A stretch of 64,000 nucleotides of DNA. It comes from Alistipes sp. ZOR0009 (GTDB lineage Bacteria > Bacteroidota > Bacteroidia > Bacteroidales > ZOR0009). A program made the translations under genes and the position numbers. The notes below the pieces were generated by a model. The model was not told the DNA's origin and made no database searches. It worked only from the letters and a program-made list of their open reading frames with translations. The number at the start of each line of letters is the position of its first letter. The stretch's first letter is position 1. Below, in pieces: positions 17,637-26,195 of the stretch. The stretch is taken from NCBI RefSeq assembly GCF_000798815.1, contig NZ_JTLD01000014.1, positions 62,001 to 126,000 of the forward strand. The letters run 5' to 3'.

Positions 17637-18788
17637 ATGACCAATACTCCAAACAACCAACAAACCCCAATTGAAACTCCGCCAACAAAAAAATCCGGCG
17701 AAATAGAAATCGATCTTCTGGAAATTGCCCGTAAACTTTGGGATAATCGAAGATTTATACTAAAGGTTACCGCAATTTTTGCTGCAGTAGGACTATTTGT
17801 GGCCATTTTTTCGGCTAAAGAGTATACCTCTAGTGTCACTATGGTTCCTCAATTAAGCGATGGTAAAAGCAAGGCTGGAGGCTTGGCAGGTTTGGCTGCA
17901 ATGGCAGGGGTTAACCTTGGCGATTTAGGAGGAGGAAGCGAACTTTCTCCAACTATCTATCCCAAAATAATGGCTAGCGTTCCTTTTAAGAAGGATTTAA
18001 TGCATACCAAGGTAAAATTCGAGAATATACCACACGAAATTACCCTTTACGACTACTATACCAATAAGGATTATCAACCGTTCAATCTACTTAATACAAT
18101 AAAGAAGTATACTATTGGGTTGCCTGGAGTAATTCTAAAAGCCATGAAAGGGGAAAGTCGGGAGTCGGGAGTCGGGAGTCGCGAATCGAAATACCTGAGA
18201 CTTTCTCAAAAGGAAGAAGCTGTAGCCAAGATCTTGTCTTCGAAGGTTTCTCTAGCAATCAATGAAAAGGAGGGAACTTTGAATCTTACGGCCAATATGT
18301 CAGAGGCATTGGTTTCTACTCAGGTGGTAGAGGCTGCACGCTTGCTTCTGCAGAAGTATATAACAGATTTCAAGGTGGATAAGGTTAAACAAAACCTTGA
18401 TTTTATACAACAGCGTTACAACGAAGCAAAAAGAAATTTCGAACAAAAGCAGATGCAGCTGGCAGCCTTTAAGGATGGTAACCGTAATGTAATATTGGCT
18501 TCTGTACAAACGTCTGGAGAACGTCTTAACGCTGAGTATAGCTTACTATATAGCGTCTATTCCGAGTTGGCAAAGCAGCTGGAGCAGGCTAAAATTAAGG
18601 TGAAGGATGCAACACCAGTATTGACGGTTGTTGAGCCTGCGGTTGTGCCTAATCAGAAATCGAAACCTAATCGGCCTCTGATCCTAATTGGTTTTGCTTT
18701 CTTTGGAGGATTTATTGCGGTTGGTTTCCTTTTGTTTAAGGAGTTAAAAAATAATTTTATAGCGAATAAACACAAGAATAATGAATAA
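17637..18788 (+). CDS. Wzz-type chain-length determinant / polysaccharide co-polymerase, without kinase domain
   Basis: 383 residues. The ATG at 17637 is preferred over the upstream in-frame ATG at 17577, because the extra residues are encoded by repeat DNA. A proline/threonine-rich cytoplasmic start (residues 1-22) precedes the Wzz domain (EIDLLEIARKLWDNRRFI) and a first membrane helix (about 40-62, VTAIFAAVGLFVAIF). A long periplasmic helical region with coiled coil follows (about 240-310), and a second membrane helix near the C terminus (PLILIGFAFFGGFIAVGFLL). PNQKSKPNRP before the second helix is the usual Wzz proline motif. There are no Walker motifs or Tyr cluster, so no BY-kinase is attached. 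Residues about 173-185 (GESRESGVGSRES) are encoded by heptamer repeats. Confidence 0.9.
   Translation: MTNTPNNQQTPIETPPTKKSGEIEIDLLEIARKLWDNRRFILKVTAIFAAVGLFVAIFSAKEYTSSVTMVPQLSDGKSKAGGLAGLAAMAGVNLGDLGGGSELSPTIYPKIMASVPFKKDLMHTKVKFENIPHEITLYDYYTNKDYQPFNLLNTIKKYTIGLPGVILKAMKGESRESGVGSRESKYLRLSQKEEAVAKILSSKVSLAINEKEGTLNLTANMSEALVSTQVVEAARLLLQKYITDFKVDKVKQNLDFIQQRYNEAKRNFEQKQMQLAAFKDGNRNVILASVQTSGERLNAEYSLLYSVYSELAKQLEQAKIKVKDATPVLTVVEPAVVPNQKSKPNRPLILIGFAFFGGFIAVGFLLFKELKNNFIANKHKNNE
18156..18190 (+). repeat. Heptanucleotide repeat (GTCGGGA)n inside the Wzz-like coding sequence
   Basis: Three exact copies of GTCGGGA followed by GTCGCGA and ATCGAAA. The complement (TCCCGAC) is the unit found around the pseudogene about 600-1050 bases upstream. 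Three units equal 21 bases, so the reading frame is kept. Confidence 0.85.
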
Positions 18789-19758
18789 GGTATTGGTAAC
18801 AGGTGCTGATGGATTTATTGGATCGCACCTTACAGAAATGTTACTTGCAGAGGGCTATAAGGTAAAGGCTCTATCACAATATAACTCGTTTAACTATTGG
18901 GGATGGTTGGATGATATTAAGCATCCTAATCTTGAAGTTGTAACTGGTGATGTTAGAGATCCTCATTTTTGCAAGCATATTACAAAGAATGTAGATACAA
19001 TATTTCATTTAGCTGCACTTATTGCAATTCCTTATTCTTATGTTGCACCTGATAGTTACGTTGATACCAATGTAAAAGGGACGCTAAATATTTGTCAAGC
19101 TGCAAAAGAAAATGGGGTTAAGCGAGTATTGGTAACTTCAACATCAGAAGTTTACGGTACTGCACAATATGTCCCAATTGATGAAAAGCATCCAAAGCAG
19201 CCGCAATCTCCATATTCAGCATCTAAAATAGGTGCTGATATGATGGCAATGAGCTTCTATAATGCGTTTGAGTTACCTGTAGTTATTGTAAGACCGTTTA
19301 ATACCTATGGACCTCGCCAATCGGCAAGAGCAATAATTCCTACTATTATTGCTCAAATTGCTAATGGAATTAAGGAAATAAAGTTAGGAGATTTAACTCC
19401 AACTCGCGATTTTAACTTCGTAAAGGATACATGTCGTGGTTTTATTGAATTATCTAAGTGTGATGAAGCAATAGGGCAAGAGGTGAATATTGCCTCAAAC
19501 TACGAAATATCGATGCGCGATACATTGGAACTAATTGCTAAGATTATGGATGCCGATGTTAAGTTTGTAGAAGATGAACAGCGTATCAGACCTCAAAATT
19601 CGGAGGTGTTCCGCTTGTGGGGAGATAATACGAAAATCAAAGGATTAACAGGTTTTTCTCCAAAATATAGCATTGAAGAAGGTTTAAAGGAAACCATAGA
19701 ATGGTTTAAAAATCCTGAAAATCTTAAAAAGTATAAGGCCGGGATTTATAATATCTAA
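18781..19758 (+). CDS. legB: Nucleotide-sugar 4,6-dehydratase, legionaminic acid pathway (LegB)
   Basis: Extended short-chain dehydrogenase, 325 residues, predicted to make the 4-keto-6-deoxy sugar from GDP- (or UDP-) GlcNAc. Motifs: NAD loop VTGADGFIGSHL, STSEVYG with the catalytic Thr/Ser and acidic residue, and YSASKIGADMMA (YxxxK). IPIDEKHPKQPQSPYSASK style context and the C-terminal IRPQNSEVFRLWGDN match the LegB/PtmB-like dehydratases rather than Gmd or RmlB. It overlaps the end of the Wzz-like gene by 8 bases and starts a run of eight Leg genes. Substrate nucleotide is inferred as GDP from the PtmE-type gene downstream. Confidence 0.88.
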   Translation: MNKVLVTGADGFIGSHLTEMLLAEGYKVKALSQYNSFNYWGWLDDIKHPNLEVVTGDVRDPHFCKHITKNVDTIFHLAALIAIPYSYVAPDSYVDTNVKGTLNICQAAKENGVKRVLVTSTSEVYGTAQYVPIDEKHPKQPQSPYSASKIGADMMAMSFYNAFELPVVIVRPFNTYGPRQSARAIIPTIIAQIANGIKEIKLGDLTPTRDFNFVKDTCRGFIELSKCDEAIGQEVNIASNYEISMRDTLELIAKIMDADVKFVEDEQRIRPQNSEVFRLWGDNTKIKGLTGFSPKYSIEEGLKETIEWFKNPENLKKYKAGIYNI

Positions 19759-19768
19759 TAGTGGATTT

Positions 19769-20917
19769 GTGGATAAGTTTAGCAAGATAGTTTCATTCAT
19801 AAGAGATACATTCAATAAACCTGAAGGTTTTATCCCATTGCATGAGCCAACCTTTATTGGCAACGAAAAAAAGTATATCAGCGAATGCATCGATACGACA
19901 TTTGTGTCTAGCGTTGGTAAATTCGTTGACCGATTTGAAGAGATGGTTGCAGAGTATACTGGAGCAAAAAAGGCTGTTGTATGCGTTAATGGAACAAATG
20001 CACTTCATCTTGCATTGCAGCTGGTTGGTGTTCAAGCAGGAGATGAGGTTATAACACAGCCATTAACATTTATCGCTACAGCAAATGCAATTTCTTATGC
20101 TAATGCACACCCTGTTTTTATTGATGTCGATTTAGATACCATGGGGCTTTCTCCTGTGAAAATGGAAGAATGGCTTGTTCTCAATGCAGAGGTAAAGGAA
20201 GATGGTTGCTATAATAAGATAACTCAACGTCGTATTAAGGCGTGTGTTCCAATGCATACTTTTGGGCATCCTGTTCATTTAGATGAGCTAGTTGATCTTT
20301 GTAATAGGTATATGATTGAGCTAGTAGAAGATGCTGCAGAAAGTATTGGTAGCTACTATAAAGGTAAGCATACTGGAACTTTTGGAAAAGTTGGAATTCT
20401 CAGCTTCAACGGGAATAAAACCATTACTACAGGTGGTGGGGGGATGCTGCTTTTTACTGATGAAGAGTTAGGAAAGTATGCAAAACATATTACAACACAG
20501 GCAAAAGTGCCTCATCCTTGGGAGTTTGTTCACGATCATATTGGATACAACTATCGTATGCCAAATATTAATGCGGCTTTAGGTTGTGCGCAAATGGAAA
20601 GTCTTCCCCTATTTATTGAGAAAAAACGTGAAGTTGCATCTTTGTATAATGAATTCTTTTCTTCATTGGGTATTAGGTTTGCTATTGAGCCTAAAGGAAC
20701 ACAAAGTAACTATTGGCTTTGCGCTATAATTCTAGAGAATAAAGAAGAAAGAGATGCATTCCTTAAGTTCTCGAATGAGAATGGAGTTATGACTCGCCCA
20801 ATATGGCGATTGATGAATAAGTTGTCGATGTTCGAAAATTGCCAATGTGGCGATCTTTCTAATGCAGAGTGGTTGGAAGATCGTGTCGTAAATGTTACAA
20901 GTACTGTAAAGCTATGA
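19769..20917 (+). CDS. legC: Aminotransferase of the legionaminic acid pathway (LegC)
   Basis: PLP-dependent DegT-family enzyme, 382 residues, which installs the 4-amino group on the 4-keto-6-deoxy-GlcNAc nucleotide. It has CVNGTNALHLAL, EDAAESIGS and FNGNKTITTGGGG with the Schiff-base Lys in GNK. The N terminus FIPLHEPTFIGNEKKYISE and SSVGKFVDRFE are the typical LegC pattern. The start is a GTG at 19769, 10 bases after legB, since no ATG precedes the conserved N terminus. It overlaps legH by four bases (ATGA). Confidence 0.9.
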   Translation: MDKFSKIVSFIRDTFNKPEGFIPLHEPTFIGNEKKYISECIDTTFVSSVGKFVDRFEEMVAEYTGAKKAVVCVNGTNALHLALQLVGVQAGDEVITQPLTFIATANAISYANAHPVFIDVDLDTMGLSPVKMEEWLVLNAEVKEDGCYNKITQRRIKACVPMHTFGHPVHLDELVDLCNRYMIELVEDAAESIGSYYKGKHTGTFGKVGILSFNGNKTITTGGGGMLLFTDEELGKYAKHITTQAKVPHPWEFVHDHIGYNYRMPNINAALGCAQMESLPLFIEKKREVASLYNEFFSSLGIRFAIEPKGTQSNYWLCAIILENKEERDAFLKFSNENGVMTRPIWRLMNKLSMFENCQCGDLSNAEWLEDRVVNVTSTVKL

Positions 20918-21546
20918 GACCTTTAATTCTTGTTGGCGGAGGTGGTCACTGTAAATCGGTGATTGATGTTGCTGAACAAGCGGGTTTTGAAATTCACGGG
21001 ATTCTCGATTTGCCTGAGAATATTGGGGAATCAATTTTAAACTATTCAATAATTGGATCAGATGATAAAATTATTGATTATGTTAATGATTTTGATTTTG
21101 TTGTGACTGTTGGGCAGATAAAGAATCCTGACTTACGAAAAAGAATTCATAGAAAAATACTAGAAGCGGGGGGGCAACTGCGTACCGTTATTTCACCAAA
21201 GTCGCATGTTTCGAATTATTCGAAAGTAGAGGATGGCACGGTTGTACTGCATAATTCGGTTATTAATGCGGATGCTTCAATTGGCTTTGGATGTATTATC
21301 AATACTCTTTCGAATGTTGAACACGATGTAACAATTGGCGATTTTTGTCACATTTCAACAGGCGCAATGGTTAATGGTGGTTGTATAATTGGCAATGATT
21401 GCTTTGTTGGTAGTCAATCAGTTTTGGCTCATGGCGTTAAAGTTGTTGATGGCTGTATAATTTCGGCAGGTTCATTTTTACATAAGTCACTAGCCATCCG
21501 TGGTGTCTACTTTGGTAATCCTGCTAAGTTGATTAAAAGATTATGA
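20914..21546 (+). CDS. legH: Sugar N-acetyltransferase of the legionaminic acid pathway (LegH/NeuD type)
   Basis: 210 residues, with an N-terminal NeuD-like alpha/beta domain (LILVGGGGHCKSVIDVA) and a C-terminal left-handed beta helix of hexapeptide repeats (VVLHNSVINADASIGFG, HDVTIGDFCHISTGAMVNGG). It should acetylate the new 4-amino group to give the 2,4-diacetamido-trideoxy sugar. Start ATG 20914 gives MRPLILVGGGG; an upstream in-frame ATG at 20869 would overlap legC by 49 bases and adds residues not seen in the family. Coupled by ATGA overlaps to both neighbours. Confidence 0.88.
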   Translation: MRPLILVGGGGHCKSVIDVAEQAGFEIHGILDLPENIGESILNYSIIGSDDKIIDYVNDFDFVVTVGQIKNPDLRKRIHRKILEAGGQLRTVISPKSHVSNYSKVEDGTVVLHNSVINADASIGFGCIINTLSNVEHDVTIGDFCHISTGAMVNGGCIIGNDCFVGSQSVLAHGVKVVDGCIISAGSFLHKSLAIRGVYFGNPAKLIKRL

Positions 21547-22565
21547 TGGGGAAGCATAAGACATTAGTTATTGCCGAAGCTGGCGTTAATCATAATGGTA
21601 GTTTTGAATTGGCTAAACGATTAGTTGATGCTGCGGCTAATGCAGGTGCTGATTATGTCAAATTTCAGACGTTTAAAGCTGAAAAACTTGTAACAGTAAC
21701 AGCCTCCAAAGCTGATTACCAAAAGGAAAATACAAATAAGAACAATGAGTCGCAATTGGAAATGTTGCGTAAGTTGGAGCTTTCTTTTGATGATTTTATT
21801 CTGCTATCTGAATATTGCAAAGAGAAAAATATAGGATTTCTTTCAACTCCTTTCGATCTCGAAACAATAAATTTTTTAGAACCTCTGATTCCTTTTTTTA
21901 AAGTACCATCAGGCGAAATAACTAACTATCCATATTTAAAAAGAATAGCTTTATTAGGTAAGCCTGTTATTTTCTCGACAGGGATGTGTACAGTTGAGGA
22001 CATCCGAAATGCTTTGAATGTATTAACGGCTAATGGACTTTCGAAATCTGATATTTCTGTACTTCACTGCAATACCGAATATCCGACACCAATGCAAGAT
22101 GTGAATTTGAATGCAATGGTTTCTATTCGTGAAGAATTTGGTGTCAATGTAGGTTATTCTGATCACACATTAGGAATAGAGGTTCCTATTGCAGCTGTCG
22201 CTTTAGGTGCTAAAATAATTGAAAAGCACTTTACCTTGGATAAGAATATGGAAGGTCCAGATCATATTGCTTCTTTAGATCCTTTAGAACTATCAGAAAT
22301 GATTTTTGCTATTAGAAATATCGAAAAAGCAATGGGTACAGGTATAAAAGAGCCTTCTGAATCGGAACTGAAGAATATTAGTGTTGCCCGAAAAAGCATA
22401 GTTGCCTCTAAAGCGATATATAAGGGTGAGGTGTTTAGCGAGTTTAATCTAGCTGCAAAACGGCCAGGAACTGGCATTTCGCCTATGAAATGGGAATTTG
22501 TTATTGGGAAAGAGGCAACGAGAGATTATATGCCTGATGAACTAATTGATGAGGATTATCTTTAA
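21543..22565 (+). CDS. legI: N,N'-diacetyllegionaminic acid synthase (NeuB family)
   Basis: Condenses 2,4-diacetamido-2,4,6-trideoxymannose with phosphoenolpyruvate. The 340-residue protein has the NeuB TIM barrel (IAEAGVNHNGSFELAKRL, YVKFQTFKAEKLVT, LLGKPVIFSTGMC, VLHCNTEYP, YSDHTLG, IEKHFTLD) and a C-terminal antifreeze-like SAF domain (RKSIVASKAIYKGEVF). Members for Leg, Pse and Neu are similar; the flanking genes (LegB, LegC, LegG, PtmE) favour legionaminic acid. ATGA overlap with legH; the next gene follows after no gap. Confidence 0.93.
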   Translation: MMGKHKTLVIAEAGVNHNGSFELAKRLVDAAANAGADYVKFQTFKAEKLVTVTASKADYQKENTNKNNESQLEMLRKLELSFDDFILLSEYCKEKNIGFLSTPFDLETINFLEPLIPFFKVPSGEITNYPYLKRIALLGKPVIFSTGMCTVEDIRNALNVLTANGLSKSDISVLHCNTEYPTPMQDVNLNAMVSIREEFGVNVGYSDHTLGIEVPIAAVALGAKIIEKHFTLDKNMEGPDHIASLDPLELSEMIFAIRNIEKAMGTGIKEPSESELKNISVARKSIVASKAIYKGEVFSEFNLAAKRPGTGISPMKWEFVIGKEATRDYMPDELIDEDYL

Positions 22566-23729
22566 ATGAATAAAAGAAAAATCTGTGTAGTTACAGGCAC
22601 TAGGGCTGAGTATGGGTTGCTAAGTAAATTGATGAAGATGATTCAGGAAGATGCTGAATTAGAACTTCAAATTATAGTAACTAATATGCATCTTAGTTCA
22701 AACTATGGGAGTACATATAAGGAGATAGAAGCAGATGGTTTTAGTATTAGTAAAAAGATTGATATACTGAAATTTGGAAATAGCAATGTAGGTGTTGCAC
22801 AATCAACAGGTTTGGCAGTATCAGAGTTTGCAAAGGCATTTGAAGAGTTGGCTCCTAATTTGATTCTTATACTAGGCGATAGGTATGAGATGTTGGCAGT
22901 TGCTGTTGCTGCATTGTTTATAAGGATACCCATCGCTCACTTACATGGAGGAGAGCTAACAGAAGGCGCGATTGATGATGCCATACGTCATTCTATAACT
23001 AAAATGAGTCACATACATTTTACCTCTACCGAAGCTTATAGAAATCGTGTTATCCAATTAGGGGAGAATCCTGATCGTGTCTTTAATGTAGGTGCCATAG
23101 GAATAGACAATATTAAGCATTCAAATTTTCTTGCTAAGGAAGAGTTTGAAAAGTCGATAGATTTTAAGTTAGGTAAGCTTACATTCTTAGTTACCTATCA
23201 TCCGGCAACTCTTGATCGTATATGTTCTGAAGCGGCAGTTGATAATTTGCTTCAAGCGCTTGATAGATTTCCTGATGCAACGATCATATTTACAAAACCT
23301 AATTCTGATGCCGATAGCTATATTATTTCTAAGATGATAGATGCTTACGCTATAGCTAATGGTGACCGATGTAAAGTTTTTACATCATTAGGTCATTTAC
23401 GATACTTATCAGCTCTTAAGTATGTTGATGTTGTAATAGGTAACTCATCAAGCGGAATACTTGAGGTTCCAAGTTTTGGGATTCCTACCGTAAATATTGG
23501 TAATCGTCAAAAAGGAAGGATTGCTGCTCAAAGTGTCTTGAACTGTAATGTTACTAGTGAAGATATTACTAATGCTATTAGCAATGCAATCGGTTTGGCT
23601 AAGGATAGACGCTTAAAAGATGTTGAAAACCCTTACGAAAAGGATGAAACAGCTGCTACTATTATGAAAACTCTTAAGGAGTTAGAATTGGATAATCTTA
23701 CCGTAAAGAAATTCTACGATATATGCTAG
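22566..23729 (+). CDS. legG: Hydrolysing NDP-sugar 2-epimerase (NeuC/LegG family)
   Basis: Releases NDP and inverts C2, giving free 2,4-diacetamido-2,4,6-trideoxymannose for LegI. The 387-residue GT-B-like protein has VTGTRAEYGLLSKLM, LGDRYEMLA, AHLHGGELTEGAIDDAIRHS, and GNSSSGILEVPSFG near the C terminus, the NeuC-type signature. It abuts legI and overlaps the next gene by seven bases. Confidence 0.93.
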   Translation: MNKRKICVVTGTRAEYGLLSKLMKMIQEDAELELQIIVTNMHLSSNYGSTYKEIEADGFSISKKIDILKFGNSNVGVAQSTGLAVSEFAKAFEELAPNLILILGDRYEMLAVAVAALFIRIPIAHLHGGELTEGAIDDAIRHSITKMSHIHFTSTEAYRNRVIQLGENPDRVFNVGAIGIDNIKHSNFLAKEEFEKSIDFKLGKLTFLVTYHPATLDRICSEAAVDNLLQALDRFPDATIIFTKPNSDADSYIISKMIDAYAIANGDRCKVFTSLGHLRYLSALKYVDVVIGNSSSGILEVPSFGIPTVNIGNRQKGRIAAQSVLNCNVTSEDITNAISNAIGLAKDRRLKDVENPYEKDETAATIMKTLKELELDNLTVKKFYDIC

Positions 23730-24769
23730 ACTATAGTAAATATATTATCAATCGAGATTTTACAGTACGTGGTGCTTTGATAAAGTTAAACGCACTCTCA
23801 AATGATGTACTGACACTATTTGTATTAGATGAAGGTAGGTTGGTAGGTACACTTACGGATGGTGATGCTAGAAGAGGATTAATAAATGGAGTTCAATTGA
23901 CTGATAGTGTGGATAAGATTATGAAAAAGGATTTTAGTTATCTCAAGGATGATGAAAATCCTTTTCTACGTCAAGTCGACTTTCGGAATAGAAGCATTCA
24001 GTTATTACCAAGCATTAATGAAAAAGGTGAAATCGTAAAGATATACAACCTAAAGAAGTTAAAAGCAATACTTCCTATTGATGCTGTTTTAATGGCAGGG
24101 GGTAAGGGAGAGCGTTTACGACCTTTGACAGAAACAACACCTAAACCATTGCTTAAAGTAGGAGATAAAGCTATTATAGACTACAATATTGAAAGCTTAC
24201 TGCTAAATGGTGTTGAAAACATTAGCGTTACCGTAAACTATTTGGCAGATCAACTCGAAGAACACTTCGCAAATCCGAAGCAAGGGGTGAAGGTAAAGTG
24301 TGTACGAGAACCTAGATTTTACGGTACCATGGGTGCAGTTAAACTGGTTGATGGATTTAAGCATGATGTGGTGTTGATTATGAATTCAGATTTATTCACC
24401 AATATAGATTTGTCCGATTTTTATAGGCATTTTCTAGAAAAGGATGCAGATATGTCTGTAGCTTCTGTTCCCTATACTGTAAATATACCATTTGGCATAT
24501 TTGAGCTGGATGGTAGGAATATCACATCGTTAAAAGAGAAACCTACCTATAACTACTACGCTAATTCGGGTATATATCTTATAAAGAAGGATCTTCTTAA
24601 TTTAATTCCTACCGATCAGTGTTTTAATGCAACCGATATGATAGAGTTGTTGATTAGTAAAAAGAAGAATGTTATTAGGTATCCGCTTCTTGGATATTGG
24701 GTTGATATTGGACGGCATGAAGATTTCAATAGGGTTCAAGATTATGTTAAACACTTACACTTTCAATAA
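23723..24769 (+). CDS. ptmE: CBS-domain sugar-phosphate guanylyltransferase (PtmE type)
   Basis: 348 residues: an N-terminal pair of CBS motifs (about 1-120, with LFVLDEGRLVGTLTDGDARR) and a C-terminal nucleotidyltransferase domain starting VLMAGGKGERLRPLTETTPK. Further motifs are LIMNSDLFTNIDL and GYWVDIGRHEDF. In Campylobacter the same architecture (PtmE) makes GDP-glucosamine, the feed for the GDP-linked legionaminic acid route. That fixes the probable nucleotide here as GDP, though this is known only for the family. It overlaps legG by seven bases and legF by one. Confidence 0.85.
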   Translation: MLDYSKYIINRDFTVRGALIKLNALSNDVLTLFVLDEGRLVGTLTDGDARRGLINGVQLTDSVDKIMKKDFSYLKDDENPFLRQVDFRNRSIQLLPSINEKGEIVKIYNLKKLKAILPIDAVLMAGGKGERLRPLTETTPKPLLKVGDKAIIDYNIESLLLNGVENISVTVNYLADQLEEHFANPKQGVKVKCVREPRFYGTMGAVKLVDGFKHDVVLIMNSDLFTNIDLSDFYRHFLEKDADMSVASVPYTVNIPFGIFELDGRNITSLKEKPTYNYYANSGIYLIKKDLLNLIPTDQCFNATDMIELLISKKKNVIRYPLLGYWVDIGRHEDFNRVQDYVKHLHFQ

Positions 24770-25497
24770 TGTTGAATGAAAAAAAAATACTTGCAATTAT
24801 ACCTGCAAGAGGTGGTAGTAAGGGAGTGCCCGGGAAAAATATTAAAAATTTATTAGGGAAACCCTTAATTACTTGGACAATTGATGTGTTAAAATTGTCC
24901 AAGTATATAGATAGAATATTCGTATCTACGGATAGTAAAGAAATTAGAAATATTGCCGTTAATAATGAGATTGAAGTACCTTTCTTGCGAAATGAGTTAT
25001 TGGCAAAAGATAATTCATTAGTAATCGATGCTGTTATTGAAGCAATTGATTATTTTTCTTCTATTGGAGAAATGTATGATATTGTATTATTATTTGAGCC
25101 AACTTCTCCTATGAGAAATGTAGAATTGGTTGATGAAGCAATAACCATATTGAAAGAAAATACTGAGATTGATTCTATTGCAACTTTTTCTGAGATAGAA
25201 TTGCCTCTTGAAAGAATTTGGTTAATCGAAAATAATTCTCCGCGATTAATGTCTCAGAGCAATAATGCTTTTAAGCCACGACAGCAATTGTCGGTTGCGT
25301 ATAAATTGAATGGGTTATTATATGGAATACGTGTAAATGTATTGAAAAGTATGGCTAAACCTCAAATAATAACAGATAATGTATTTCCTTTAATTACAAA
25401 AAGAGATATTTCAACTGATATTGATGATATGTCTGATTTTGAGTATATAGAATTTTTAATGTCAAAAAATGAAAACAATTTTAATAACAGGGGGTAG
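24769..25497 (+). CDS. legF: CMP-legionaminic acid synthase (NeuA family)
   Basis: Cytidylyltransferase that activates the nonulosonic acid with CTP, 242 residues. Signature IPARGGSKGVPGKNIKNL binds CTP; LLFEPTSPMRN and the C-terminal ISTDIDDMSDFEY fit CMP-sialate synthases. It completes the Leg route begun at 18781. The next gene overlaps its end by 29 bases in another frame. Confidence 0.92.
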   Translation: MLNEKKILAIIPARGGSKGVPGKNIKNLLGKPLITWTIDVLKLSKYIDRIFVSTDSKEIRNIAVNNEIEVPFLRNELLAKDNSLVIDAVIEAIDYFSSIGEMYDIVLLFEPTSPMRNVELVDEAITILKENTEIDSIATFSEIELPLERIWLIENNSPRLMSQSNNAFKPRQQLSVAYKLNGLLYGIRVNVLKSMAKPQIITDNVFPLITKRDISTDIDDMSDFEYIEFLMSKNENNFNNRG

Positions 25498-26194
25498 TAG
25501 TGGAGTTGGAAAAACTCTTGTTGAGTACTTTTCTAACCAATACAAAGTAATAACTATTGCTAGACGTGTTGAAGAAATGCGTAGTGCTTTTTCAAATAAT
25601 CCCAATGTTGACATATACAAAGCCGATTTAGCTTCTATGTCAGATTTGTGTGATGTATTGAATGAAATAACTAAAAAATATCAAAGAGTTGATTGTATTA
25701 TTAACAATGCAGGTATAATGCATAAAGGAGATGTAGAGCTAGTGTCTACTGATGATTTAATGAAATCTATAACGGTAAATGCAATATCTCCTATAGAAAT
25801 TGTAAAATTCTTTCTTCCAGGAATGAAAAAAAACAATTTTGGAAGAATCATAAATCTAACGTCAGGTGCTCCTTTAAACTGTTTTAAAGGTGTTGGTGCA
25901 TATAGTGCATCTAAATCTATTTTAAATACTTTAACCGTAACCTTGGCAAAAGAAATGATGGAGTATGATATAAAAATAAATCTAATGAGCCCAGGACCTG
26001 TTAAAAGTGAGATGGCACCTGATGCTTTGTTAGAACCATCAATTTGTATTCCTACAGTTGAATACTTATTAAATGAAGTAGCTGATACGGGGAAATTTTA
26101 CTGGTTGGGATATGAAATTCCTCTTTCTCCTGATCTTGAAGGTATAGATTGGCTTAATGGTATTGCAAGTGATAGATTTAATAAAATCTTGTAA
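25469..26194 (+). CDS. Short-chain dehydrogenase/reductase in the Leg region
   Basis: Classical SDR, 241 residues: TGGSSGVGKTLVEYF (cofactor loop), NNAGIMHKG, LTSGAP with the catalytic Ser, and YSASKSILNTL (YxxxK). It lies between legF and an oxidoreductase/PtmA-like pair and overlaps legF by 29 bases, so it is part of the same transcript. The reaction is not known; it could supply or modify the nonulosonate or another sugar. DNA is clearly richer in A+T than the flanking legB-legG genes. Confidence 0.8.
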   Translation: MKTILITGGSSGVGKTLVEYFSNQYKVITIARRVEEMRSAFSNNPNVDIYKADLASMSDLCDVLNEITKKYQRVDCIINNAGIMHKGDVELVSTDDLMKSITVNAISPIEIVKFFLPGMKKNNFGRIINLTSGAPLNCFKGVGAYSASKSILNTLTVTLAKEMMEYDIKINLMSPGPVKSEMAPDALLEPSICIPTVEYLLNEVADTGKFYWLGYEIPLSPDLEGIDWLNGIASDRFNKIL

Positions 26195-26195
26195 A

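Noticed and set aside
26157-26195. ATG start for the Gfo/Idh-like protein at 26157
   Set aside because: It overlaps the SDR gene by 38 bases and adds residues before the nucleotide-binding strand; GTG at 26196 gives the normal start MKKIGIIGY.
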